Program-made: the position numbers and the translations under genes
Shown here: piece by piece, positions 1 through 8,025 of the stretch
Layout of the letters: every line of letters starts with the position of its first letter
Numbering within the stretch: position 1 is the stretch's first letter
The notes under the pieces: model-generated
What the model saw: only the letters and a program-made list of their open reading frames with translations
What the model was told of the DNA's origin: nothing
Databases searched by the model: none
Assembly: GCF_000829675.1 (NCBI RefSeq)
Contig: NZ_BBRX01000004.1
Location: 1 to 32,464 of the forward strand
DNA from: Acinetobacter rudis
Lineage (GTDB): Bacteria; Pseudomonadota; Gammaproteobacteria; Pseudomonadales; Moraxellaceae
DNA length: 32,464 bases
Direction of reading: 5' to 3'

Positions 1-340
1 TGAGGCATATTGGTAAGACTTAAACGAAGAGATATACCCCGCTAGCCCAAGACTACAAAATTAATCCTCAAGCAAAAAAGGCTTTATTGTTTTCAACTGT
101 TCAAAACTCAGCGATCACCTATATAAAAATATAAAAACCTACTTCGCTATTTTTCTATATACATTAATATTTCAGTTTTTTAATCCTTCAACAGTATCTC
201 TGATATAAACAAACAATTAATAGATAATATATACACATGTATCTTTATTTTGAATTATTCGAGTCAAGCCAAAATAATATAATTAATACAAAGTAATTAA
301 AACTTTTAATCCAATTCAGGAAAGGAAATAGGATATACAC
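1..340. other. Upstream region of the OprD-family porin gene
   Basis: This AT-rich stretch precedes the porin gene and I find no credible coding sequence or RNA gene in it. Its last 90 bases contain the probable porin promoter and the ribosome-binding site. Whatever gene lies to the left of the window is not visible, so the role of bases 1-200 is unknown. Confidence 0.5.
250..283 (+). promoter_or_regulatory. Candidate promoter of the OprD-family porin
   Basis: TTGAAT at 250-255 is followed after 17 bases by AATAAT at 273-278, and a perfect TATAAT lies at 278-283. Either hexamer could be the -10 box. Transcription would start about 50 bases before the ATG. The area is so AT-rich that chance matches are likely. 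Confidence 0.35.
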
Positions 341-1597
341 ATGGAAAGAGTTAAGTTTTCAGTATTCATGCTGTCTTTAATAAGCACTTCTAGTTTTGCC
401 AATGGTTTTATAGATGATAGCAAAATTAAACTCACTACTCGAAACTACTATCTAGACCGTTCATTTACCGAACATAATGATGTAATACCTGGTACAAAAG
501 ATTGGGCTCAAGGTTTTATATTTAACTTTAATTCTGGCTATACACCGGGCATTATTGGTTTTGGTTTAGATGTTCAAACGTTAACTTCGGTTAAACTACA
601 AGGTGATGCAAAATATTTACCGAGTGGCTTATTACCTACTGACCCACAAAGTCGAGAACGTGAAAAAACAGCATCTGAAATAGGTGCAACAGCTAAAGTA
701 AAATATAAACAAACAGAATTAAAAGCAGGAACATTACAACCTTGGACTCCTGTTATATTTAGCTCCCCTTCTCGATTATTACCTCAAACCTTCTTAGGTG
801 GAATGATTCAAAGTAAAGACATTAAAGATTTGGAATTAATTGGTGGTTATATTAGTCAAGTAAATCACCGTGATTCAACCAATTATGAAGATCTTAGTAA
901 TATTGGATTTAACCAAAGATTTAAAGTAGCACAAACAGATCAATTTTCCTTTGCAGGTGCTAAGTATAATTTCTCAGAAAACACTCAGTTTGGGCTATAT
1001 TATGCAATGGCTGATGATATTTACAATCAAGCTGCACTAACACTTAAAAATAATCACCAATTAAACAAAGATTTAAATTTAATTAGTGATATACGTATTT
1101 GGAATAGCCAAGAAAATGGTGCTGCCAAAGCAGGTAAAATAGATAACACGTTAGCAACTGCAAACTTTGGCCTAGATTATAACAATCACCGACTCACTTT
1201 TAGCACCATGCAAAACTATGGTGATACTGCACATCCTTATTTATCAGGTGGTGAAGTACTGATCTTTATTGATGGCTGGAGTACTGATTTTTTAAATGCC
1301 AAAGAACAAGTGTATGGCATGCGTTACGATTATGACTTCAAAGACTATGTACCTGGGCTTAAATTTATGACCCGTTATACCAAAGGTCGTGAAATTAAAC
1401 TCGCCTACTCAAATGACAAACATAAAGAAGATTCTTTAGACTTTGATTTAGGATATACCATACAGTCTGGTCATTTGAAAGGTTTGGGACTACGTGCGCG
1501 CTATGCAATTTATGATAATGATTTTGGTGCAAAAGCAAGTTTTAAACCTGCAGATGAAACTCGTATAAATGTAGATTATACGTGGACCTTTAAGTAA
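341..1597 (+). CDS. OprD-family outer-membrane porin
   Basis: A 418-residue outer-membrane porin of the OprD family, which forms substrate-selective channels for carboxylates and basic amino acids. It starts with a Sec signal peptide (residues 1-20, cleaved after SSFA), followed by the family's typical mature start NGFIDDSKIKLTTRNYYLDR. The rest is rich in alternating aromatic and polar residues, as expected of beta strands, and the protein ends in YTWTFK, with the C-terminal aromatic-containing strand used by the Bam machinery. The length matches the family (about 420). An AGGAAAGGA-type ribosome-binding site precedes the ATG. The neighbouring aromatic-acid symporter and meta-cleavage genes suggest that it admits an aromatic carboxylate, as OprD-like porins do in other Acinetobacter catabolic clusters; the substrate is inference. 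Confidence 0.9.
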   Translation: MERVKFSVFMLSLISTSSFANGFIDDSKIKLTTRNYYLDRSFTEHNDVIPGTKDWAQGFIFNFNSGYTPGIIGFGLDVQTLTSVKLQGDAKYLPSGLLPTDPQSREREKTASEIGATAKVKYKQTELKAGTLQPWTPVIFSSPSRLLPQTFLGGMIQSKDIKDLELIGGYISQVNHRDSTNYEDLSNIGFNQRFKVAQTDQFSFAGAKYNFSENTQFGLYYAMADDIYNQAALTLKNNHQLNKDLNLISDIRIWNSQENGAAKAGKIDNTLATANFGLDYNNHRLTFSTMQNYGDTAHPYLSGGEVLIFIDGWSTDFLNAKEQVYGMRYDYDFKDYVPGLKFMTRYTKGREIKLAYSNDKHKEDSLDFDLGYTIQSGHLKGLGLRARYAIYDNDFGAKASFKPADETRINVDYTWTFK

Positions 1598-1604
1598 GCC
1601 TAAA

Positions 1605-1653
1605 TCCTCCCCACTCTCTCCTTTTTAAAGAAGGTGAACAGAGCTGGGGAGGA
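1605..1653. repeat. GC-rich inverted repeat between convergent genes
   Basis: TCCTCCCCA at 1605-1613 is an exact inverted match of TGGGGAGGA at 1645-1653. Inside it, CCTT and AAGG (1620-1634) can form a second stem. It lies between the convergent porin and LysR genes, and its right arm ends just before the LysR stop codon. There is no T-tract on either strand, so it is not a textbook terminator. In form it resembles the short palindromic elements scattered between Acinetobacter genes; that comparison is from memory. Confidence 0.55.
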
Positions 1654-1659
1654 GAAACT

Positions 1660-2538
1660 CTAGATAATCTTCTTAAAATTCTCAATCAAGCGATCAAGTG
1701 ATGGTGTATTTGGCATATTTTTATAATTAATAAATAGTTTTATTTTTGGTTGAATATTAGAAAAACGTCTAACAACAGTATTACCGCTCACCATGCCTCG
1801 AACAAAATCAGGTAGTATTGAAACTCCCATACCCATACTAATATAACTCATGGTAACAAAGGCATTTTCAGACTCCATAATTATATTAAAGTTAATATTG
1901 TTTTTCTTCATCAAATCCAATGTTTGCTGTCTTAATTCGGGTGCATGATGGATCGATGGTAAAATAATATCGCTACCACTTAATTCCTTTAATGTAATAC
2001 ATTCGGCCTGAGCTAAAGGATGGCTTTTATGCATAGCCAATAATAAGTCTTCTTCAAGACATTCTATACTACTAATTTCAGAATTATTTATATTTGAACG
2101 CGTAAATGCTAAATCGATTTCGCCTTTTTCTAACTTTTTAATTAATGCTGGCCCCATCTCACTGACTAATTCAATTTTTACTGAAGTATCATGAAACTTA
2201 ATTAGGTCTAAAATAACTTTTGGAATTTTAACTTCAACTCCAATTAAAACGCCTATTTTAACTACAGAGTTTTTACTATTTAGTTTATATGCAAAATTTT
2301 TAGCCTTCTCAGCTTCAACTAAAGTTTTTTTCGCTTCCTCTAAAAAAACTTCACCTGCTTGAGTTAATGTAAAGACTCGACTACCACGCTCAAATAATTC
2401 GACATCTAAATAATTTTCTAAATCTTTAATTTGCTGACTTAATGAAGACTGTACTGTGTCAAGTTTCTTCGCAGCAGAAACAAAACTCTTCTCTTCACTA
2501 ATAGTTAAAAAATATCTTAAATGCCTGAGCGTCAGCAT
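1660..2538 (-). CDS. LysR-type transcriptional regulator (HcaR/CatM-like)
   Basis: A 292-residue LysR-type regulator. Residues 1-60 form the winged helix-turn-helix (LRHLRYFLTISEEKSFVSAA, then SSLSQQIKDLE and LFERGSR), followed by the linker helix and, from about residue 90, the effector-binding domain. The N-terminus and the FLEEAKKTLVEAEKAK linker resemble HcaR and the CatM/BenM group, which respond to aromatic acids or their breakdown products. AGAGGA lies eight bases before the ATG. Most LysR regulators are divergent from their target, but this gene runs in the same direction as mhpT behind a terminator and converges on the porin gene. Control of the porin, mhpT or mhpDFE is a reasonable inference and not shown by the layout. 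The effector cannot be read from the sequence. Confidence 0.9.
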   Translation of the reverse strand: MLTLRHLRYFLTISEEKSFVSAAKKLDTVQSSLSQQIKDLENYLDVELFERGSRVFTLTQAGEVFLEEAKKTLVEAEKAKNFAYKLNSKNSVVKIGVLIGVEVKIPKVILDLIKFHDTSVKIELVSEMGPALIKKLEKGEIDLAFTRSNINNSEISSIECLEEDLLLAMHKSHPLAQAECITLKELSGSDIILPSIHHAPELRQQTLDLMKKNNINFNIIMESENAFVTMSYISMGMGVSILPDFVRGMVSGNTVVRRFSNIQPKIKLFINYKNMPNTPSLDRLIENFKKII

Positions 2539-2644
2539 ATTTATATCCTCTAAACGTGTATATCAATCCATGATGATACCATTATAACCCTAACTAAATA
2601 TAATTAAACCTATACACCAAAAAATAAACATACACCTTAGTATA

Positions 2645-2680
2645 AATAAAAAGTCGCCTTTAAATTAATAAAGACGACTG
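2645..2680 (-). terminator. Rho-independent terminator of mhpT
   Basis: Read on the minus strand, AGTCGTCTTT (2679-2670) pairs with AAAGGCGACT (2661-2652) through one G-U pair around an eight-base loop, followed by TTTTTATTTAT. It lies about 40 bases past the mhpT stop codon and separates mhpT from the LysR gene. Confidence 0.8.
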
Positions 2681-2717
2681 ATTATTATTTAGGTAATTTT
2701 ATATTAAAATACAAAGT

Positions 2718-3956
2718 TTAAGATGTAACTTGAGCAGTTGCAACTGGCTGTTCAGTTTTTTGTAAACTCTTTGATAACAGCATCATAATAATTGCCGAAA
2801 CAACAATACCTGGAATAGCAGCAGTAAATACACCCGAAGCACCAGCACCTGAAGCAATAATCATCCCTGCAACAGTTGGCCCCAACATTGCACCAACACG
2901 ACCAATTGCAGATGCAGCACCAACACCAGTACCACGTAAATGAGTTGGATAAATAAAGCTACCATAAGCATAAAGTACACCTTGACCACCAATGGTGAAT
3001 GTACCTGTCAAAGCAGCAGCCATATAAATACCGTTTAAAGTCGTTGCAGCATTTAAACTGATCAGTCCTGCTAAAATACCTGTATACATCAAAGCTATAA
3101 TAAAGACCTTGTTATAGCGATCGATCAACATACCCAAAATAATGGTGCCAAAGAATGCACCAATCATAAAGAATACTTGAGCCATACTGCCTTGTTGGCG
3201 GCTAAAACCTAGCTCCATAAAGAGTGAAGGCAACCAACTCAACATAATGTAAACCACCATCAAGGTGAAGAAGTAACTCACCCAAAGTAGCCCAGTGCGC
3301 AGCATATATTCACGGCCAAAAATATCTTTAAAGCCAGTTTTTTCTTGTGGTTGTTGCTCAGCGATCTCTTTAGTTTTTAAGAACTCTTTAGACTCTGGCA
3401 AGCAATACACCATCAAAGGAATCACCAACAAAGGTAATATACCACCGAGATAGAAAATCGTTTTCCAACTTCCACTGGTGTCATACGCCGACCATACAGA
3501 AAGTAATAAAGCACCCACTGGTAGACCACAATACATGAGGCCCACTGCACGGCCGCGACGTTCTGGTGTGGTTGACTCAGAAGCCAAAGTGATTAGGTTG
3601 GGTAAAGCTGCACCCATCCCCACCCCAGCAAGAAAACGAACAGCCAATAATGTATAAAAAGAATTGACCCATACCGTCATTAAGGTAAATACAGCAAAAG
3701 TTGCAACCGACCAGATGAGAACTTTTTTACGCCCCACTTTATCGGCATAACGTCCACCAAAAAGTGTACCAGGCAATAGACCCAAAATCCCTGCACTAAA
3801 AAACACACCTAATTGCTCTGGGCTTAATGCAAAATGCGCCTTGATACCTGAAGCTGCAATCCCTGCTGCCTGTAAATCTACACCTTCAATAACTGCAACC
3901 ACAAAACAGAGAAACACAGTAATTAACGACGTCCTTGATTGATTTTGACCTTGCAT
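2718..3956 (-). CDS. mhpT: MhpT-like aromatic-acid:H+ symporter (MFS)
   Basis: A 412-residue major-facilitator transporter with about 12 membrane segments, of the aromatic acid:H+ symporter family. The N-terminal VIEGVDLQAAGIAASGI closely resembles E. coli MhpT, the 3-(3-hydroxyphenyl)propionate transporter. The loop 2-3 signature GGRYADKVGRKK and the TM4-5 region RFLAGVGMGAALPN are present. A charged cytoplasmic loop (about residues 190-215) divides the two halves. The acidic residue in TM1 (E24/D27 region) is characteristic of proton-coupled aromatic-acid carriers. GAAGGAAAG precedes the ATG. The gene is separated from mhpE by a terminator and 372 bases, so it has its own promoter. The exact substrate is uncertain; a phenylpropanoid acid is the best guess. 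Confidence 0.88.
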   Translation of the reverse strand: MQGQNQSRTSLITVFLCFVVAVIEGVDLQAAGIAASGIKAHFALSPEQLGVFFSAGILGLLPGTLFGGRYADKVGRKKVLIWSVATFAVFTLMTVWVNSFYTLLAVRFLAGVGMGAALPNLITLASESTTPERRGRAVGLMYCGLPVGALLLSVWSAYDTSGSWKTIFYLGGILPLLVIPLMVYCLPESKEFLKTKEIAEQQPQEKTGFKDIFGREYMLRTGLLWVSYFFTLMVVYIMLSWLPSLFMELGFSRQQGSMAQVFFMIGAFFGTIILGMLIDRYNKVFIIALMYTGILAGLISLNAATTLNGIYMAAALTGTFTIGGQGVLYAYGSFIYPTHLRGTGVGAASAIGRVGAMLGPTVAGMIIASGAGASGVFTAAIPGIVVSAIIMMLLSKSLQKTEQPVATAQVTS

Positions 3957-4082
3957 CCGACTTTCCTTCGTCTATCAAAATCGGAATATTTACAGCTTCT
4001 CATTCAAAGAAATAGTTAGACTAAAGTAGTATAGACAGTCGTTTTTGGACAACACTTACACACAGTAAGATGTAGTATGACT

Positions 4083-4116
4083 TTCATCAGTTGAGTGATT
4101 CGCTTTGCCTGATGAA
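4083..4116. promoter_or_regulatory. Inverted repeat upstream of mhpT, candidate regulator site
   Basis: TTCATCAG at 4083-4090 and CTGATGAA at 4109-4116 form a perfect eight-base inverted repeat with an 18-base spacer. It lies about 50 bases upstream of the possible mhpT -10 box (4028-4033). The position suits an activator such as the nearby LysR protein, but the spacing is longer than a classical T-N11-A LysR box. Confidence 0.35.
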
Positions 4117-4271
4117 CCATCTAATTTTTATATATGTTTAATGTTTTTTGAGTCAGATTAATACTGATTTCATCTGTTGCTATCGTTGTTTTATATCAAT
4201 GAGATTTTTTGCAAAATTAACTTTATAAATCATATATTTACAATGGAAAAATCCTTCAAAATATTCAGCCA

Positions 4272-4297
4272 TAAAAAAAGCCCCTCTCGGGACTTTT
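4272..4297 (-). terminator. Rho-independent terminator of mhpDFE
   Basis: On the minus strand AAAAGTCCC pairs with GGGGCTTTT around a GAGA loop, followed by a run of T. It lies about 30 bases after the mhpE stop codon and ends the mhpDFE transcript before mhpT. Confidence 0.88.
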
Positions 4298-4328
4298 CCG
4301 CATTAAAACACAGCATCAAAATGAGGTG

Positions 4329-5339
4329 TTAGGCCTTGGCTTTCGCCATGGTTAATGCTAAATCTTCGATCATATCTTCTTGACCACCAACCGTACCGCG
4401 ACGACCCAGTTCAAGTAAAATTTCACGTGCAGAAACACCATATTTTGCTTCAGCACGTTTCGCAAACAACAAGAACGATGAGTAAACCCCTGCATAACCT
4501 AAAGTTGCTGCATCACGGTCAGCTCGGATCGGGTGTGTCATCATTGGAATCACAAGGTCTTCAGCGATATCTTGAACCTTAAACAGATCAATCCCTGTGT
4601 CCATCTCCATACGATTAGCCACAGCAATAAACAGCTCAAGAGGTGTATTGCCCGCACCCGCACCCAAACCAGCTGCCGCAGCATCAATACGATTTGCACC
4701 CGCCTCAACAGCAGCTACAGAGTTTGCCACGCCCATAGCGAGGTTGTGGTGACCATGGAAACCAATCTCAATATCGGTATCAAAATGTTGACGTAAAGTA
4801 TCAATACGCGCTGCAACATCTTTAGGCAACATATAACCAGCTGAGTCAGTCACATAAATACAGTTAGCACCGTATGACACCATTTTTTGAGCTTGTTCCA
4901 GCAACTGAGCGGGGCTTGCCATATGTGCAAGCATTAGGAAACCCACAGTATCCATTTCAAGTTTACGTGCTGCGGTAATGTGCTGTTCTGAAACATCGGC
5001 TTCAGTACAATGCGTCGCGACACGAATCGTTGACACACCAATTTCATGCGCCATCTTTAAATGATCAACAGTCCCAATCCCTGGCAAAAGCAGAGCAGAA
5101 ACCTTTGCTTGTTTTAGCTCAGGAATAATCGCAGATAAGTAAGCTTCATCTGTCGCTGCTGCAAAACCATAGTTTAGTGACGCCCCACCTAAACCATCAC
5201 CATGTGATACTTCAATCAGTGGTACACCCGCTGCATCCAGTGCAGTGGAGATACTGACCATTTGTTCAATACTCATTTGATGACGCTGTGGATGCATACC
5301 ATCACGTAAGGTCATATCATGTAATGTAATCTTAGACAT
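4329..5339 (-). CDS. mhpE: 4-hydroxy-2-oxovalerate aldolase
   Basis: A 336-residue class II (divalent-metal) aldolase of the DRE-TIM barrel family (EC 4.1.3.39). It cleaves 4-hydroxy-2-oxopentanoate to pyruvate and acetaldehyde. The N-terminal [15 protein letters not shown] supplies the catalytic Arg and metal-binding Asp, and [15 protein letters not shown] (about residues 194-208) supplies the paired metal-binding histidines. The length equals that of E. coli MhpE (337). Aldolases of this family form a complex with the acylating acetaldehyde dehydrogenase and channel the toxic aldehyde to it; the partner gene mhpF lies 12 bases upstream, consistent with co-translation. AAAGGAG precedes the start codon. 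It is the last gene of the mhpDFE operon. Homologues from phenol or catechol meta pathways (DmpG, BphI) do the same reaction. Confidence 0.95.
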   Translation of the reverse strand: MSKITLHDMTLRDGMHPQRHQMSIEQMVSISTALDAAGVPLIEVSHGDGLGGASLNYGFAAATDEAYLSAIIPELKQAKVSALLLPGIGTVDHLKMAHEIGVSTIRVATHCTEADVSEQHITAARKLEMDTVGFLMLAHMASPAQLLEQAQKMVSYGANCIYVTDSAGYMLPKDVAARIDTLRQHFDTDIEIGFHGHHNLAMGVANSVAAVEAGANRIDAAAAGLGAGAGNTPLELFIAVANRMEMDTGIDLFKVQDIAEDLVIPMMTHPIRADRDAATLGYAGVYSSFLLFAKRAEAKYGVSAREILLELGRRGTVGGQEDMIEDLALTMAKAKA

Positions 5340-5351
5340 GAGGGTGCTCCT

Positions 5352-6248
5352 TTAAGCTTCAGCTTTCATCAATAAACGTTCAGCAAACATCTCAGCAGTA
5401 CGTGCTGCTGCAGCAGTCATAATGTCGAGGTTACCTGCATATTTAGGCAAGAAATCTCCTAGACCTTGTACTTCTAGGAAAATAGACACACGATTTCCAT
5501 CAAAGATTGGGCCATTTACTAGAGTATATCCAGGCACATATTTTTGTACTTGCTCAAGCATGGCATGTACTGAGGCTGTAATTGCTGCTTGATCAGGCTC
5601 ACCTTCAACTAAGCAATGCACCGTGTCACGCATCATCAACGGTGGTTCAGCAGGATTAATAATAATAATCGCCTTACCTTGCTTCGCTCCACCAACTTTC
5701 TCAATTGCACCTGCGGTTGTACGGGTAAATTCATCAATATTTTTACGCGTTCCTGGGCCTACAGATTGGGTAGAAACCGTCGCCACAATCTCTCCGTAGC
5801 TGACAGCTTGTACTTGAGAAATTGCAGCAACCATTGGAATAGTTGCCTGACCACCACACGTCACCATGTTGACGTTTGGCAACTCACCAGCGTCTAACAA
5901 GGCATTTAAGTTTACAGGTGGCACACAAAATGGGCCGATTGCCGCTGGAGTAAGGTCAATCATTAACACACCGAGCTCATTGAGCTTACGGCTGTTTTCT
6001 GCATGAACATAAGCAGAAGTTGCATCAAATGCAATTTTAATGTCGTCAGCAAGTACGTGCTCTAATAAACCATCAACCCCTTCAGCAGTCGTTTTAAGCC
6101 CCATGGCTTCTGCACGTTTGAGTCCTTCTGAAGTTGGATCAATACCGACCATCCATACTGGCTCTAAAAACTCACTACGTTGTAACTTATAAAGTAAATC
6201 GGTACCGATGTTACCCGGTCCAATCAAAGCACATTTAATCTTTTTCAT
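5352..6248 (-). CDS. mhpF: Acetaldehyde dehydrogenase (acylating)
   Basis: A 298-residue CoA-acylating acetaldehyde dehydrogenase (EC 1.2.1.10), which converts acetaldehyde, NAD+ and CoA to acetyl-CoA. The N-terminal Rossmann motif GPGNIGTDL (residues 10-18) binds NAD, and the active-site cysteine lies in [13 protein letters not shown] (near residue 130). The C-terminal half has the dimerisation region found in MhpF and DmpF. Length and sequence are normal for the family. It sits between mhpD and mhpE with gaps of 18 and 12 bases, so the three genes form one operon. A GAGGGAAG ribosome-binding site precedes the ATG. The product enters the TCA cycle. Confidence 0.95.
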   Translation of the reverse strand: MKKIKCALIGPGNIGTDLLYKLQRSEFLEPVWMVGIDPTSEGLKRAEAMGLKTTAEGVDGLLEHVLADDIKIAFDATSAYVHAENSRKLNELGVLMIDLTPAAIGPFCVPPVNLNALLDAGELPNVNMVTCGGQATIPMVAAISQVQAVSYGEIVATVSTQSVGPGTRKNIDEFTRTTAGAIEKVGGAKQGKAIIIINPAEPPLMMRDTVHCLVEGEPDQAAITASVHAMLEQVQKYVPGYTLVNGPIFDGNRVSIFLEVQGLGDFLPKYAGNLDIMTAAAARTAEMFAERLLMKAEA

Positions 6249-6266
6249 GATTGTCTTCCCTCTGTG

Positions 6267-7067
6267 TTAAGCCGTATGTGCTGAAAACACAGTACTGACA
6301 CTACCTAGCCCATCAATTTCAACTTTGAACTCGTCACCGGCTTTAACCACCACCATTGGTCCAAGTGCACCTGTTAAGATCAAGTCACCTGCCAACAAAG
6401 GACGACCTCGACGAACCATCTCATCGGCAAGCCATACAGCTGCATTGAGTGGATTACTCAAACAGGCACGTCCTACACCCTCAGAAACAACTTCGTCACC
6501 ACGAGTCATACGCATACGACAGTTCACCAAGTCCAAATCAGCCAATTGCACAGGACGAGAACCGAGGACATATGCTGCAGACGACGCATTGTCAGCAACT
6601 GTATCGACAATCGAAATTTTCCAATCAGCAATACGGCTATCAACCACTTCAATCGCGGCGAGGGCGTAGTCCGTTGCATTGATAATGTCGACATAGCTGT
6701 GCTTTTCTTTGGTCAAATCATGCTTAATAACCAAAGCAATTTCAGCCTCAACTTTCGGTTGAATCAGTTGATCAATCGCAATGGTTTCACCATCACCATA
6801 AGCCATGTCAGCAAACAACATACCGAAGTCCGGCTGATCTACACCAAGCTGTTGTTGCACAACTTTAGAAGTAAGACCGATTTTACGACCGACCAAGCGA
6901 CGGCCTTGTTGTAATGCATATTTCGTGTTCAATTCCTGAACTGCATAGGCACTATCCAAATCGGCTTGAGCGCCGCCCAACTCTGGGCGAACAGGAGAAA
7001 TCGCAGTGTGTGATCCTTCAGCGTCTCTTAGGGCTGTGGCCACTGCTTCAACAGCAGAGTTCAACAT
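6267..7067 (-). CDS. mhpD: 2-oxopent-4-enoate (2-hydroxypentadienoate) hydratase
   Basis: A 266-residue hydratase of the fumarylacetoacetate-hydrolase-like fold (EC 4.2.1.80), adding water to 2-hydroxypenta-2,4-dienoate to give 4-hydroxy-2-oxopentanoate, the substrate of MhpE. Recognisable segments are GRKIGLTSKVVQQQLGVDQPD (about residues 60-81), the metal-binding EAEIALVI region (near residue 107) and a C-terminal GDLILTGALGP loop. Length agrees with MhpD (269). It is the first gene of the operon, with AGGA before the start and about 290 bases of upstream non-coding DNA. In E. coli this gene follows mhpA, mhpB and mhpC; none of them precedes it here. The XylJ/DmpE hydratases are the close alternatives. 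Confidence 0.93.
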   Translation of the reverse strand: MLNSAVEAVATALRDAEGSHTAISPVRPELGGAQADLDSAYAVQELNTKYALQQGRRLVGRKIGLTSKVVQQQLGVDQPDFGMLFADMAYGDGETIAIDQLIQPKVEAEIALVIKHDLTKEKHSYVDIINATDYALAAIEVVDSRIADWKISIVDTVADNASSAAYVLGSRPVQLADLDLVNCRMRMTRGDEVVSEGVGRACLSNPLNAAVWLADEMVRRGRPLLAGDLILTGALGPMVVVKAGDEFKVEIDGLGSVSTVFSAHTA

Positions 7068-7305
7068 TTATCGTTCCTAAAACTGCAATAATTTAACCAA
7101 CCCTCTTAACTCATCGCACTACATTACACATAGGGTCGTCAGCAAATAGCGCACTAGATCCAAAGGAAGCAATGTGTTGGAATAAATTTAAGAGGATGCA
7201 AATAATTCAATTGCTAGAATCGAGAAAATGACAACAAAAGACCAATACTTATTATGTTTAATAACATAGCCCCAAACTATTATAGCTATTTCTGGTTTGA
7301 GACTA

Positions 7306-7331
7306 GATCTTCTGGCCTAAACCAGAAGATC
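7306..7331. repeat. Perfect 10-bp inverted repeat
   Basis: GATCTTCTGG (7306-7315) and CCAGAAGATC (7322-7331) are exact inverted copies around a six-base loop. It lies 26 bases beyond the stop codon of the HAD phosphatase gene and about 240 bases upstream of mhpD, on the same strand. There is no T-run after the stem on either strand. It may be a weak terminator or RNA 3' stabiliser for rluC-HAD, or an operator. Confidence 0.6.
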
Positions 7332-7356
7332 GAAATACAAATAATGTTGAGGTGAA

Positions 7357-8025
7357 TTAGCTGACTGCAAAAGGACTCAGCAAGTACTGATGTAACTCAG
7401 CAACATTATGTACAATCGTTTGTGGCTGATACTGCTCTAGCATCTGTACATCATGCACACCATAACTTACACCGACACTGCGCATACCAATACGCTGCGC
7501 CATTTCTAAGTCATAACTGCTGTCACCAACCATTAATGCACGCGTCACAGGTACACCTGTATAATCCAAAATTTGCTGCAACATCAATGGATCGGGTTTA
7601 GAGCGTGTTTCACTGGCTGCTCGTGTCACAGCAAACAGTGATTGGCTTTGTGTTTTAGTCAGAACTCGATCTAGACCCGCACGGCTTTTCCCCGTTGCCA
7701 CAGCTAAAGTGACGTTTTGCTGACGCAAGTCCTGCAACATTTCAGCGACGCCATCAAACCAGTGATCATGCACAGAATGTGTTACATAATGACTTGAATA
7801 AGCGTGTAGGATCTCTTGATGTAGTTCGGGCACTTGCGGAAATAAAGTCTGCATAACCTCAGGTAAACCTAAACCGATAATACTTTGTGCGGCTTCATCA
7901 GTTAAGGGTTGCTGAAAACGCTGTGCGGCAAAATGTAAGCTTTGCACAATTTGCCCAACAGAGTTAAATAAAGTGCCATCCCAATCAAAAATAACCAAAT
8001 CAAAGATGTCTAATAGTTTAGTCAT
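7357..8025 (-). CDS. HAD-superfamily phosphatase (Gph-like)
   Basis: A 222-residue haloacid-dehalogenase-type hydrolase with a helical cap, similar to phosphoglycolate phosphatases. Motif I is FDWDGTLFNS with nucleophile Asp14 and general acid Asp16; motif II is in VATGKSRAG; motif III is the Lys of KPDPLML; motif IV is MVGDSSYDLEMA. All catalytic residues are present. The start codon lies inside the end of rluC (eight-base ATGACTAA overlap), so the two are translationally coupled, and a HAD phosphatase after rluC is a common arrangement in Acinetobacter and Pseudomonas relatives. The natural substrate is unknown; HAD enzymes of this class act on small phosphorylated metabolites. Confidence 0.9.
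   Translation of the reverse strand: MTKLLDIFDLVIFDWDGTLFNSVGQIVQSLHFAAQRFQQPLTDEAAQSIIGLGLPEVMQTLFPQVPELHQEILHAYSSHYVTHSVHDHWFDGVAEMLQDLRQQNVTLAVATGKSRAGLDRVLTKTQSQSLFAVTRAASETRSKPDPLMLQQILDYTGVPVTRALMVGDSSYDLEMAQRIGMRSVGVSYGVHDVQMLEQYQPQTIVHNVAELHQYLLSPFAVS

Larger units (their letters stand above)
3957..4328. other. Intergenic region between mhpT and mhpE
   Basis: This 372-base region has no coding potential. It holds the mhpE terminator near its right end and the mhpT control region. On the minus strand TATACT (4033-4028) is a good -10 hexamer, but no convincing -35 box sits at the usual spacing, as would fit an activator-dependent promoter. An inverted repeat at 4083-4116 lies about 50 bases upstream of it. 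Confidence 0.5.

Noticed and set aside
6325..6914. Plus-strand frames opposite mhpD
   Set aside because: They overlap a well-supported gene on the other strand and have no family resemblance.
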